Assembly: GCA_035048495.1 (NCBI GenBank)
Contig: CM068551.1
Location: forward strand, 18,416,248-18,480,247
DNA length: 64,000 nt
From: Euptelea pleiosperma
Lineage: Eukaryota; Streptophyta; Magnoliopsida; Ranunculales; Eupteleaceae
Reading direction: 5' to 3'
Part shown: piece by piece, positions 32,801-43,447 of the stretch
Layout of the letters: every line of letters starts with the position of its first letter
Position numbering within the stretch: the stretch's first letter is position 1
Program-made: the position numbers and the translations under genes
The notes under the pieces: model-generated
The model's input: only the letters and a program-made list of their open reading frames with translations
The model's database searches: none
What the model was told of the DNA's origin: nothing

Positions 32801-33013
32801 TAGCCATTATCGTCTCTTTAATTTTCTGGTACATGTGATAAATCTTAGGTTTAAGTCTCACTACTATGGATTATTTTTTTGCTTCTTTTGGCTCTCCTCT
32901 TTTCTTCTTTTCATTTATTCTTCCTCAAGTTTCCTTTTGGTTTCATTTATTTTTATTTTTCTCTTTTGAGGATGGATGAGGATTAAGGGAATTGATATTA
33001 ACTGATTTGGGGC

Positions 33014-33405
33014 AGTTCGTCTAGAGCTACACACATTTCTTACATCCACTTCTTACACCCGAGGTTGGGGCCCACGTGGAGATCATGTTGGACAATCCAA
33101 CCATACATTGTGTTGTCCTTGCCATGATGATCATTGTTGCCAAAAAGCAGTTCACTTCGACATCGTTAACCATATAAAAGATTGACCAAAAATAATGGTT
33201 TAATTGGATGGTCTGGATTTTTAAAATTAAAGTCATATTTTCATGAGGTTAAGAATGCCGAATTGCCCTGATTTTTTGTGAGAAGGGTAACCATAGTTTG
33301 AAAAACTCGTTATGCGGTTGGATTGTCTAATATGATCTCTATGTGGACCCCAACCTCGGGTGTAAGAAGTGGATGTAAGAAATGGGTGTAGCTTTAGACG
33401 GACTC
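33014..33405. mobile_element. MITE with ~80-bp inverted ends (TTCTTACATCCACTTCTTACACC)
   Basis: Left end GTCTAGAGCTACACACATTT, CTTACATCCACTTCTTACACC, GAGGTTGGGGCCCACGTGGAGATCAT. The right end is the inverse, down to GTGTAGCTTTAGACGGAC. ATCCAACCATACATTGTG pairs with TTATGCGGTTGGATTGT. The left arm contains CCACGTGG. No coding capacity. Confidence 0.85.
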
Positions 33406-33499
33406 AAATAAATATTAATTTAATTAGAAAGAAGAAATTAAAATTTTTTTTCTTTAATTCAATTTAGGAATATTTAATTGATACTAACGTCTTTCTTTA

Positions 33500-34215
33500 A
33501 TTAAATTTATGGAAATTTTCTTAAAAGAAAAAAAATTAAATCTATTTACAAAAACAAAAACAACTTTCTAACATTTCCTGAAAAGTAACTAAACGCCCTT
33601 TGAAAGGGAGTTTATCCTTGAAAACATTAAAAGCTAACATTAAAGCTGAAAGGTTGACAAACGCTCTTTTAAAGGGCGTTTGTACCTGACAGACACCCTT
33701 TAAAAGGGCGTTTTCCCATATATGAGTACAATCGATCTGTCAAAATATTGAGTCACGTGGCAGACTCTTAGTGTATGCTAACCATATCGATGTTTGGCCA
33801 ATCACTAGGTGGACCTACACACCAAAAATAAACATGATTAGTGGTTTACAAGCGTTGGATTGAAGTTATTTTCATTGGTTGATTTTAACCGTAGGAATTT
33901 GAGAGTTATTTGAGTGCAAAGATCCAAAGGTTGTAAATTACTAATTAGGCTGATTTTTGGTTTGTAGGTTCACCGAGGGACACGCCAAACATCTATACGG
34001 TCAACGTCCACTAAGAGAATGCCACGTGGCTCAATATGTTGACAGAAGTTTTACTCGTCTATGGGCAAAAGCCCTTTTAAATGTGTTATGGAGAAACGCC
34101 CTTTCAAAGGGCGTTTAGTTACTTTTTTTGATAATGTTAGAAAGTTTTTTTTGATTTTTGTAAATAGATTTAAATTTTTTTTCTTTTAAGAAAATTTTCG
34201 TTAAATTTATTATTA
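33500..34215. mobile_element. Inverted-repeat element with iterated palindromes, split by a G-box MITE
   Basis: Left arm 33500-33620 and right arm 34090-34215 are inverted copies of about 120 bp: TTTTCTTAAAAGAAAAAAAAT, AATCTATTTACAAAAA, AACTTTCTAACATT, AAAGTAACTAAACGCCCTTT. The 11-mer AAACGCCCTTT followed at once, or after one base, by its inverse occurs at about 33592, 33659, 33686 and 34094, with small mismatches. The G-box MITE at 33735-34060 lies between the arms. Confidence 0.75.
33735..34060. mobile_element. G-box foldback MITE nested between the palindromic arms
   Basis: TCTGTCAAAATATTGAGTCACGTGGC at the left mirrors GCCACGTGGCTCAATATGTTGACAGA at the right. Inside are GGACCTACACACCAAAAATAAACATGATTAGTG and its inverse. 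The right end, AGAAGTTTTACTC, matches the family terminus seen at 25848. Confidence 0.8.
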
Positions 34216-36150
34216 ACGTTTAATTATGGTGTGCCAAAAGATTTATTAATTATGAGAGTCGGTCAATTAATTAATGTCCACTTATGTACAATTAATGTAA
34301 TTTACAAAGTCATCATTTATTTATCTTAATTATTCACAATAGGTCCTTAAGGTTTAAAAAAATATCTAGAAGGCGTTCAATTAATATACATGGGTCCCAT
34401 TAATATAAGTAAATTATAATAATACCCCTAAATCAAAGTTTAGGGTATAATATACTTGGGTCCCATTAATATAAGTACATTAAGCCTGCTGACTGGCATT
34501 TAGTCTGAAAGGACCTTCAAACATAAGCCATTCAGGCAAATACATGTTCTTGGGCATGTTGGCCCACATTTTAGACCCAATGGGACTTCAATAATTAGGT
34601 CTATAGACCCAGACCACACTTTCAAAACATTGGATAACATTTCAGCCCACATAGGCTTTAACCTCAGGCCATCAAGGCCAGAATCACAAATAATGGGCAC
34701 TCAGACTAGAACTACATACACTTCCAAGCCTACGTACTAGTGCATCAATAGTCCAAATGGACTCCAATTCAAAGGCTCGTAGGCTAAGACAACGTTTCCA
34801 AGCCTACCGGTCCATCAAAAGTCCAAAAGGACTTCAATGCAATACTTTCAGACCCACTATCCCATCAACAGTCCAAAAGGATTCAATGCAACACTTCCAG
34901 GCCAGTTGGCCCATCAATAGTTTAGAAGGACTTCTCAAAGTAAATACGCTCACACAACACTTATAGGCCCCAAGGGGCCTCCTCTTGTGATTTTATGATG
35001 GATTTTCTTTCAAGACATGCATTATGGAGCATAAGATCACTTTCCACCTCTCTTTGGGTAGGAAATGATTACAAGCATAAGACCCCAAAAAGGGTCAATT
35101 CCTGCCTCGGAAAAGGCATTATCAACTCATCAAAGGATGGTCATTACCATCTAAAATGAGGAACAACATTCCCACTAAACTCCTTAGGGTCGTCCTCAAA
35201 TCTCCTTGAAATAAGGAATAATTACATAAAAATTAGACCCGAGAGAGGACCTTTTGCCTTCAAAGAAGGCATTTTCAACTTATGAATGAGTGATCACTAT
35301 CACCCATTGGATATATGATGGTTGGTTGAGCCCACTTGTAGTTAAGTAAAGGCTATTTGAACCTTGGACTAATCTAAGTCCACCTGTCATAAACTGAATG
35401 CGATTTGAACCTCGAGATAATTTAAGTAGGAATCAAAGGGTAGTCATTTGTACATAAACAAAGACTATAATTAAGGGTGTCCATCACCTTGAATGGGTTA
35501 TCATCACATCAACTAAAAGCCCAAGTGACCCGTGGGTGAAACACTGTGGTGCGTGGATATATCACTTACGAAGCACAATTCTTGCACATACAATACCCAA
35601 ATGTCAACATGTGTCACAAATAAAGGTTCATTACTACGTGACAGCTAGAACAAAGGTAAGAACTAGGAGCCTGACCAGTTATGATAATATTTCTTCTTTA
35701 TTCAAAGACTCTAGCTAATTGAAGGATTACCTAAACAACTATATGTCATATCTCACAAGACGCTTTGACACGAGAGGATTGAACAGAGAGAAATGTTGAC
35801 TTATTTTGGTGATGTACAATCTAGTTTTCCTACTTTCAGTTTCCAACACCTTTCCTTTTCTCTAATCCTTGATCACAAAATCAAAGGGTAAAAATTCAAA
35901 AGTGCCATTGTGATCAACTGTAAATTCACTAATAGAGATAAGATTTTTTTAAATATTTTCAAGTGAAAAAAAAAAGATAAAAATAGAAATAGAGCCAATA
36001 CGTGATATCGGAAGAGAAGAGTCGTTACACCACTAGAACCTAATCTAATCCATGATAGGAATATAAATTAGAAAACTTACCTGCTTTTTTTTTTTTCAAT
36101 TCGTGTGTCATTTGGGTAGAAGTTCCACTGCATTAGGATATATATTCTAA
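34216..36150. repeat. Repetitive gene-free stretch with ~60-bp degenerate tandem repeats
   Basis: 34748-34960 has three to four degenerate units containing CCATCAA.AGTCCAAAAGGA.TTCAATGCAA.ACTTCCAGGCC. The rest (35000-35500), with CCTTTTGCCTTCAAAGAAGGCATT and CCTGCCTCGGAAAAGGCATT as repeated phrases, resembles an untranslated LTR-element segment. 36070-36150 may continue the Copia gag found beyond the LINE. No gene is seen. Confidence 0.45.
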
Positions 36151-36151
36151 A

Positions 36152-37273
36152 TGGTCATGGAAGCAAGGGAGGATTGATATGCTTGGAAGGTGATTGTTAG
36201 CATTTATGGGGAAGAAGTGGGGGGTTGGTGTTCCAAGCCTACTAGGTTAGCATATGGTTGTGGAGTTTGGAGAGGTATTCTTAAGGCAAAGGACCGGATG
36301 TTGGAAGGCTCTAGATTAGCACTAGGGGATGGCTCAAGGATTAGGTTTTGGGAGGATATGTGGGTTGAGGATTTGTGTTTAAGGGAGGCTTTTCCTCGAG
36401 TTTTCTCTCTCTCACAACGTAAAGGTCAAACGGTTGATCGTTTTTGTATTGATTCTTCTTCGAAAGCACATTGGGACCTAGACCTTAAAAGGAATCCATT
36501 TGAATGGGAGAGAGAACAAATTGAAGTGTTGAATGATTGTTTGAAATTTTATCTTCTCACTAATCGGGAAGAGGATCATATGGTCTGGATCCATTCTAAA
36601 TCTGGCAAGTTCTCGATTCGTTCGTTTTATGAGTTTTTATCTACCCCATCCCCATCCTCAACATCACACTCGCACTTCCCTCATACGTACCTTTGGAAAT
36701 CACGAGCACCCTTAAAAATCCGCTTTTTTGCTTGGACTGCTACCCTCAATAAGATCCTTATTGTTGAAAATTTGATCATTAAAAAATGGATTTTAGTAGA
36801 TTACTATGTGATGTGTAAAGCTAGTAGGGAAAGCACTAACCATCTTCTTGTACATTGTGAGTTTGCCAGGCAGATGTGGTCTCTCTTCCTAGATCTTATG
36901 GACTTGTGTTGGGTCTTTCCGGATTCGATAGGGGATGTTTTGAATAGTTGGCCCCTAGTTCCTAAGTGTCCTAGAGGCAAATTACTTTGGAAGATGATAC
37001 CAATGGCAGTCATGTGGGGGGTCTGGCTAGAGAGGAACAAAAGAATGTTTCAAGGCAAGGAGAGCTCGTTCCAAGAAGTTATGTTAAATATAAAGGCCTT
37101 ATTGTTTAGTTGGGGTACCACTTCTAGGGAAATGCATGGCACTTTTTTTAGTGATTTTGTGTTTAGATTTGATCAGATTTTATGTTAACTTTCTCCCTTT
37201 TCCCTCTTGTACTCTTTGAGATCTTCTCGATCTCCTTTTGCAATGATAGTTGATTTATCAAAAAAAAAAAAAC
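36152..37273 (+). mobile_element. 5'-truncated L1-type LINE with intact 332-codon C-terminal ORF2
   Basis: The frame enters from truncation (YAWKVIVSIYG) and runs open to the stop at 37186. RLALGDGSRIRFWEDMWVED precedes the zinc-binding RT-associated domain: YLWKSRAPLKIRFFAWTATL at about residues 167-186, then VMCKASRESTNHLLVHCEFA with the C...H..C ligands at about 206-225. WLERNKRMFQGKE and NIKALLFSW close the family pattern. Poly(A) of 12-13 bases ends the insert (about 37260-37272). ATTCTAAA flanks it at 36144-36151 and 37274-37281. No RT catalytic core is present. The lack of stops suggests a younger insertion than the other LINEs here. Confidence 0.9.
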
Positions 37274-37990
37274 ATTCTAAAGCTGCGGGTGGTCCATCCC
37301 TACCACAAATTTGACAATCATTGTTTTGAGGATGATCCAAATGTAGAACTACCACTGAGCAGGGGTAAATATTGTGAGCGCGCGGTTGTTGAGATGAAAA
37401 TTTACCATTTTTTGCTTACTATCCACCTCTCTATGCAGCGAAGGCAGTGTCGTTTTGTGTAGTATAGAAGAAGAAAATTTCTTGGCTCAACAAAGAAGGA
37501 ATGAATTCTTTGAAGGAAGGGATCGATGGACCAATGTCACATAGCTTTGATATACTAGTCCGATGCTCTTGAGGAGCTAGAGTACTCTATCTGCATCCGG
37601 GATCGGGCTTCCAATCACGACAAAATTATCACATATGATAGAGCCCAAAATTTTCTCACATGTTCTGAAACAGGTGATCTGCCCCTTCAATTGAATTGCA
37701 GCTCTTCCTGGAATTAAAGTTCCCCTATTTTTTATTTGTGAGATTTAAGTTTCTTTAAGGATAGTCCATACTTCATGAGCGTGTGTGGTCCCAAGAACAT
37801 GAACCATTGCTTGTTTGGATAGAGTAGTATTCATCATGCTATGCACAAGTTGATCCATCTCAAGGAAATTAATCAGGATTAGGAGCAGAAGAGCAATCTT
37901 CAAGAGTGACATAGGAAGCATAAAAAAATATTCCCAAAAGGAAAAAAGATGTAACAAGGTAGAGGTATATTTATTTTTGTTACTCACCGT
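37274..37990 (-). mobile_element. Copia gag relic, hit by a LINE at its zinc knuckle
   Basis: The minus strand reads MDQLVHSMMNTTLSKQAMVHVLGTTHAHEVWTILKET, a typical Copia gag (UBN2-like) phrase. Broken frames follow: GSPIPDADRVLWLLKSI-like and LPSFKEFIPSLLSQE-like. It ends at CQICGRDGPPAAL, the start of a CCHC zinc knuckle, where the LINE at 36152-37273 interrupts. Multiple frameshifts make it non-functional. Confidence 0.8.
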
Positions 37991-38350
37991 TGCCCTCTGG
38001 GCCCACTGATAGCATGGGTGTTTAGCCCACCCCTTTGTGGATATATACCAAAAATTACCCTGATAGGTAATCTCTAGCCATTAGATTTTAGTACTTTTTA
38101 AGGTGTGATTTTAGTCGTTGGATTCAACAAATTATTTTGGGACTAAATACAAATGCTAAAAATCATCAAACAAGCTGATTTTTTGTATGAATATCTACCA
38201 AAGGGTTGGCTAAAAATCCATGTGGTCAGTGGGCCCTTCCAAAAATTCTCTTTTAACCTATAACTAAAGGGAGAATGACAATCCTCTCTCAAATCTCGCC
38301 TGCAACATTCCCCTCTTACAATCTTGGACACCCACCTCCTGCCCATGATT
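37985..38350. mobile_element. Foldback MITE related to 16421-16799
   Basis: Left arm GGGCCCACTGATAGCATGGGTGTTTAGCCCACCCC..ACCAAAAATTACCCTGATAGG. Right arm CAAACAAGCTGATTTTTTGTATG..GGGTTGGCTAAAAATCCATGTGGTCAGTGGGCCC. The arms are inverted. Terminal sequences are poorly preserved. Confidence 0.65.
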
Positions 38351-39650
38351 TACCTTAATAGGGAAATATACATGTAGCAGCTAGCTCTCAGTGTTTTATC
38401 AAGTTTGTCATCTTCACAAACTTCACCAGTTTATCACAGATCTTGGATAACAACTTAATATGAAGCATTCGAGAGACTTACATTTCTGCTTTGACATGTG
38501 GGACTCTCGTTCTCTAATATAGAGTTAATCAAGTCTGTCAATTCATGCATGCACTCAAAGAGCCATACATAATGGTTGTAAATCATATATTATTATACAT
38601 GTCGTTAAGAGCAAAGTTGGCCGTTCCACTAAATAAAACAAAGAGGAACTGGAAACCCTGAAGGTTCAATTTGATAAAACACAAAACTGATTTAATTTAC
38701 CCGATCTATGCATAATTACAATCATAATCAATAAGATATGGTCCTACGATAACCGCAATCATTATAGGTCAAAGCACTAGGAGTTCTCTTTTAGAAAAAA
38801 AAAAAAAAAAAACCTAAATCATTTTTTAATTAACACAAAAACCAATCATTAAGTGAAATATTGGGTTACTCAAGAACCACATATTCATCATATTTTTTAC
38901 CTTAACCTATGTGTAAACAACTTAATTAGGATCACAATTTATGTTATGAATCTTCTAGTCGTATTCCAGCCACGAATCTTAACCTTAAAATCTATCTATA
39001 CAAATTTCGTTTCAGCAAAACAAAAGAGAATAATTATAGTAAAAGAGAACATGATTAACCACTAATCCACTTGTTAGTACTCTATTGCAACACAATTTTG
39101 TCTAGGACTGCATTATTATAATTAAGATTCTTGGTGATTCTATGTGTAAAATAAATAAAAGAAAAAGATCGTTGCTTGGCAGCTTATTATGGAGCAAGCA
39201 AGTTAATTTGAAGCCCCAATGGCAATGGGGCCCGAATCATTTAAGTGCTCGGCATTTTTTTAATTTATTGATCAGCAGTGTTCGGTGTATTAAGATAACC
39301 AATTTTATTTAATAATAGCCTCATGTAACAAAAATTCAAAACCAATATGATGCATAGGTACAATTAGCCCATTATTATTAGCAACTAATATGAAATTTCT
39401 CGACATTCGTAAAGAAAATGCTTTGATAAATAATTTTTATGGGCCCCATCATTGAATTTTAATATCATGGACTAATCCTAAGATCCTAAGATAAACTTAC
39501 ATGATTAGTGGTGGGAATAGATCCTTTATTTGGCATAATGGTAGTTTTATACCCACCACTTGAAACACTTAAAAGGAAAAAGTTGTCTGGCATTTATGCC
39601 CATGTATCATTAGTTTTTCTTCTTAGGTCACAAACACACACTTAATAAGA

Positions 39651-39698
<48 letters not shown>

Positions 39699-40676
39699 CC
39701 CTCTTCAAGCATATAGAAGATTAAGCAAAAACACCCTTCAAGGAAAATAAATAAATAAATAATCAGGATATCCAAAAAGGAAACCCAAAATCAGCCAATC
39801 ACAGGCAACTACTGTTCAATCATATTAGATGGGTTGTCGGCCATACTGATTAGGAAATAGTCTCTCAAATCTAAATACACCAATTCTTCCTTGACCCCAT
39901 TTATCCAGCTAGAATCTATAATGGAAAAACAAATTGGATCTTGGGTTTGTCTTTTTCCCTAAATATGGATCTACCTGACCTAACTAGATTTTACTATTCA
40001 AGGCTCATGTAAGTATAGTTTACCTTCTTCAATTCTCTGGACACATTTGATACTGATATGACACAATAAAGGGAGATGACATTTGACTAGTAAATGATAT
40101 TAGAGAGCATTCATGAAAAAACTCAACTTGTAATTTCTGAAAAAATATGAAGGGAATACCTAGCTAGATTACGTTGTCTGCCATTTGTAATTCTTCTCTT
40201 TCAAATGAAATGACAGCACCAATAGACAGCCTCATAAAACATGCTTCAATGCGTAACAGACCTCTTTCAAATGTCTGCCATTTTTAAGGTTCTTCTTTGA
40301 AGGGTTTTAGTGTTCTTTCTTCACAAAATAAACCAAGTTATTTCTAATTCAAAGTTCAAACCCAGTAAAGAAAGGGTAGCAGTAGAAAAGGGAAACAAAA
40401 GAAAATGAAAGAGAAAGTCAAAGAGAAGGTTTATAGAACTGACCACCATTTTTTTTTCTCATACTGCTTATATAAATAAGGATATAGTGCTAAGACATGT
40501 ATCTGACACATGATCCTTTTAAAGTTCTGTTCATCTTTTAAGAAGAATTGCCCTTTGCTCCCATTAAAATATAAGAAAACAGAAAAGAGACATGGAAACA
40601 TGATGTGCAAATCTATTGCTTGGCATATATGGATTTCAGGTACATATTTAATGAGCAATTGGACCATAACTACAAG
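38351..40676. other. Gene-free stretch downstream of the LSH-type gene
   Basis: AT-rich, with a poly-A run near 38793-38810 and a 40-bp GA microsatellite (39654-39695). No supported gene or transposon is seen. Relatively unique-looking sequence; conserved regulatory elements could be present, but nothing in the sequence alone shows it. Confidence 0.5.
39654..39695. repeat. (GA)n microsatellite
   Basis: Nearly perfect GA run of about 20 units. Confidence 0.95.
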
Positions 40677-40763
40677 TACACTCACAATTTACTACCACTG
40701 CTCTTCTACTACTGTTACTACTAGTGCTGCTGCTTCAGCTTCTGGTTCTTCTTCTGGTACTAT

Positions 40764-40794
<31 letters not shown>

Positions 40795-40800
40795 GTTTGC
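40677..40800. repeat. (ACT/TAC)n-rich microsatellite
   Basis: Imperfect trinucleotide tract: ACTACTGTTACTACTAG..., then about ten uninterrupted ACT units at 40763-40794. It lies about 250 bp downstream of the LSH-type stop codon, probably in or near its 3' untranslated region. Confidence 0.9.
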
Positions 40801-41041
40801 ATCAGAAAGAGAAATTAAGGGTACCCACAAATACAAACATAAAGGTTTCTTTGTGGAAGAAAGACAAAATACAAAGAAGAACAGCATAAAGTAGCTACAT
40901 AAATAACCTACCCAAATAGAGAAGGCAGCCATCTAGAAAAAGTAGAAATTCTCCTTCAGTACTGATTCTCCTGTAATTGTTGATAAATCCATGATTGGAT
41001 TCGTGATGCAGATATGGATATCAATTACCGGCCCATTCTAG

Positions 41042-41596
41042 CTAACTTGCACCTGGAGGCGGCAATGGCGTCGGCTGTTGCGGGCGCTTCCGCTTCTTCT
41101 TCTCATAGCTGATCCCTCTTGCTTTCGCCTGCAATTCACGCACCTCGCGTAAGTAGAGCCTTACCGCTCGAGCTCCAAATGGATTTGCCTCAGGTTTACC
41201 ACCGTGCTCTTCGAAGGCGGCACGAAGCCGTCCGATGAGAGCGTCGAGGCTTCCCCAAGCTTGACGGAGTGGACATGGGCATGGTGCAGGTGGGTTTGGG
41301 TGTCCGAAGAAGGGGCAGATTTGGGCGTGGACTTTGGTTTTGCCGAATTGATCTAGGTACCGGAGGAATTCGAGGACGTGGGCACCGCTGCACCGGGACA
41401 GGGATAGTGGGGGCCTGTGGTTCCTTAGGTACTGGCCGAAGGTGTTCCAGTCTCGACGCTTTTGGTTTTCGTATCGGCTTGAGATTGGAGCCGATGACGA
41501 GGTTGCGACGGAGCTGTTTGTGTTGTTGTTGTTGTTGTTGTTGTTGGTACTGGTGTTCTCAGAATTAGAACTGTCTGTTGCTCCAACTGCATCCAT
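41042..41596 (-). CDS. ALOG-domain protein (LIGHT-DEPENDENT SHORT HYPOCOTYLS family)
   Basis: Complete single-exon frame of 184 residues. The N-terminus (1-40) is low-complexity, with eight consecutive Asn at 18-25 and Ser-rich flanks. The ALOG domain spans about 41-165: [38 protein letters not shown], the zinc-ribbon-like insert with [20 protein letters not shown], and [13 protein letters not shown] nuclear localisation signal KKKRKR sits at 166-171, followed by a Pro/Gln-rich tail. ALOG proteins are plant nuclear regulators, DNA-binding or transcription-associated, controlling organ boundaries, meristem maturation and light-dependent growth. By domain it resembles the LSH3/LSH4-like group, but I cannot fix which paralogue. 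The ATG follows a CT-rich leader, and no upstream in-frame ATG extends the domain. Coding GC is higher than in the flanks. No lesion is seen. Confidence 0.97.
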   Translation of the reverse strand: MDAVGATDSSNSENTSTNNNNNNNNTNSSVATSSSAPISSRYENQKRRDWNTFGQYLRNHRPPLSLSRCSGAHVLEFLRYLDQFGKTKVHAQICPFFGHPNPPAPCPCPLRQAWGSLDALIGRLRAAFEEHGGKPEANPFGARAVRLYLREVRELQAKARGISYEKKKRKRPQQPTPLPPPGAS

Positions 41597-41836
41597 GGAT
41601 ATGACGATCTTCTGCTTCTTCTTCTTGGATCTTCTTCTTTTGCTTTTTTATCTTCTTGTATCTTGCAACAGCGATATCTGTTGTTGGCGATGATGTTATG
41701 GGTGATGATGGTGGCGTTCTATCTCCTCCTGGGGTCTTCTTCTTCAAAGGTTTTCGTTGAAAGGTAGGTGTGTAATAAAGACCCGAGAGAGAGAGAGAGA
41801 GACTGTAGAAAGAATAAAAATAAACCAGAGGGAGAC

Positions 41837-41869
<33 letters not shown>

Positions 41870-42360
41870 AAAACAAACCAGAGAGAAATACTGTACAGAG
41901 AACAAAGACGAGAGAGAGAGAGGGTAAAAACAAACCAGATACCGATGCACTTCACTTGAAAAGATGAAGCATCTTTTTGTTCTTCTTCAACTCCCTCCAG
42001 CTGTAGCTAGGTCTGTTTTCAGATGTCACTGCTGATGATCAAGACTATAATAAACTCAGCAAAAACCTATGATTTTTTCTTCTTCTTTTTATAAATTTTC
42101 ACATAGTTTCCATTTTTGTATGCTCTATAGAGAAAAAAAGAGACCTGGAGTGGCAAGAATTTTGATATTTGGAGATATGATTGAGGTGGGGGTGAAATTG
42201 ATGCTGCTGATGAAGAGGACGAGATGACTCTTTCTTTCTCTTGGGTTTCCTTTGTTTGAGCAATACTAGAAAAAAGAAAAACCTTGAAAGGTTATGAGGT
42301 AGTAGGTGGACCTGTTATTGCCTTTGTTTACTGAAAATGTTTGAGAGAATGAGTGGATTT
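41597..42360 (-). promoter_or_regulatory. CT-rich leader and proximal promoter of the LSH-type gene
   Basis: On the plus strand, GA tracts lie at about 41783-41803, 41839-41866 and 41910-41922, so the gene strand reads (CT)n three times within 330 bases upstream of the ATG. GA/CT repeats in leaders of plant developmental regulators are known binding sites for BPC-type GAGA factors; that this applies here is inference. No TATA box could be placed with confidence. An intron in the leader is possible but not shown. Confidence 0.55.
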
Positions 42361-42950
42361 TTTTTCCGAAAAAAGGGGAAGCAAGCAACTGAGTTCCTGC
42401 CCTTGTTGATGATGGATGTATAGTGCCAAAGAGAGAGAGAAAGTAGTGGTGAGTGGTAAGAACTAAGAACTTGATTAGGGCTTTTGTGGAATTGGAAAGA
42501 GGTGTGCAGTAGGTTTTTGATGATGGAGACAGGAAAAAGTTATTGGGGTAAAAAAAAATCAGGGAATAACATGATTTCCTTTGTTCCTTTTTTTTTTTTT
42601 TTTTACTTTTTTTTTCTATCTTTAATGCCTTAATTTAGTCCCATCTCATTCCCACCTAAAAAGTTATCAAACTACTGTTAGAAAACTATCTGGGGTGTTA
42701 CTTGATGATCCACCACTTTGCAGGTCTCCATGGCTCAAAAACTCGCTTTGATTGGATGATCCTAACCATCCAACCGTCTAATCGACTGTCTACTACTCCA
42801 TGGTCAATCAAAATATTAAAAGTAGTCCAACAAGTTCCATCGCTTTCGAAGTTATTATCACCAGATCAGTGCGATATCTAGGTCTTGACGATCAAAGAGT
42901 TGACTCATCGATTAGCAATTTACACTGATGCTTGTTTGGTTAAGTTATAT
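42361..42950. other. Gene-free distal upstream region of the LSH-type gene
   Basis: Contains a long T-run (42588-42604, then 42609-42618). No recognisable repeat or gene before the MITE at 42955. Confidence 0.4.
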
Positions 42951-42954
42951 AAAA

Positions 42955-43447
42955 ACCATGTTTTTAGAAACGGCTGTTATATTGAAAATAACGAGAAAAA
43001 ATTCCCTGGCCTGGGGGACTTCAAACTTCGATGTCCCCGTCCCAAAATGTATGACAAGTACCCCTTGTTAACCACTAACCAGGGGCTTAACTCTGGTTGG
43101 GTTAAGGGATTGACGTACGGTCTGACATTTTGGGTGGGGGGACTTCAAAGTTTGATGGTACCCGGGGACAGCGAATGTTTTCTCAAAAATAACGGGCCAT
43201 TGTAACAGATTCGGACCTCCCCAGTTATGTTTTGTACCATTTCAACGCTCAGAAAATAACGGCCGTTATTTTTGTTATTACTTCCGTTAAAAACTTGTGA
43301 AAAAAAGGCCTGTTATTTTCCGTTATAATCTTGAATTTTAGCACCGTTATTTTCATTTTTGCCCCTTACTGTTACAATTCATTATAACGGAAAAAGGGTA
43401 ACGCCCCCAGTCCGTTATACCGTTATAACGGCCGCTTTTAAACCTTG
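42955..43447. mobile_element. TTATAACG-family MITE carrying an internal insertion
   Basis: Starts ACCATGTTTTTAGAAACGGC and ends ACGGCCGCTTTTAAACCTTG, with the family's CAGTCCGTTATACCGTTATAACG near the right end. Between AAAATAACGAGAAAA and TCTCAAAAATAACGGGCC lies about 170 bp that is not family sequence (43000-43180). That stretch has inverted CTTCAAACTTCGATGTCCCCG and GACTTCAAAGTTTGATGGTACCCGGGG. It is probably a second, small foldback insert. Confidence 0.7.

Noticed and set aside
40735..40932. 65-codon minus-strand frame next to the LSH-type gene
   Set aside because: Its Ser-rich end is the ACT microsatellite read in antisense; it most likely lies in the 3' untranslated region.
41269..41933. 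Frames on the opposite strand and in other phases across the LSH-type gene
   Set aside because: Shadows of a GC-rich coding exon and of CT tracts; the ALOG frame explains the region.
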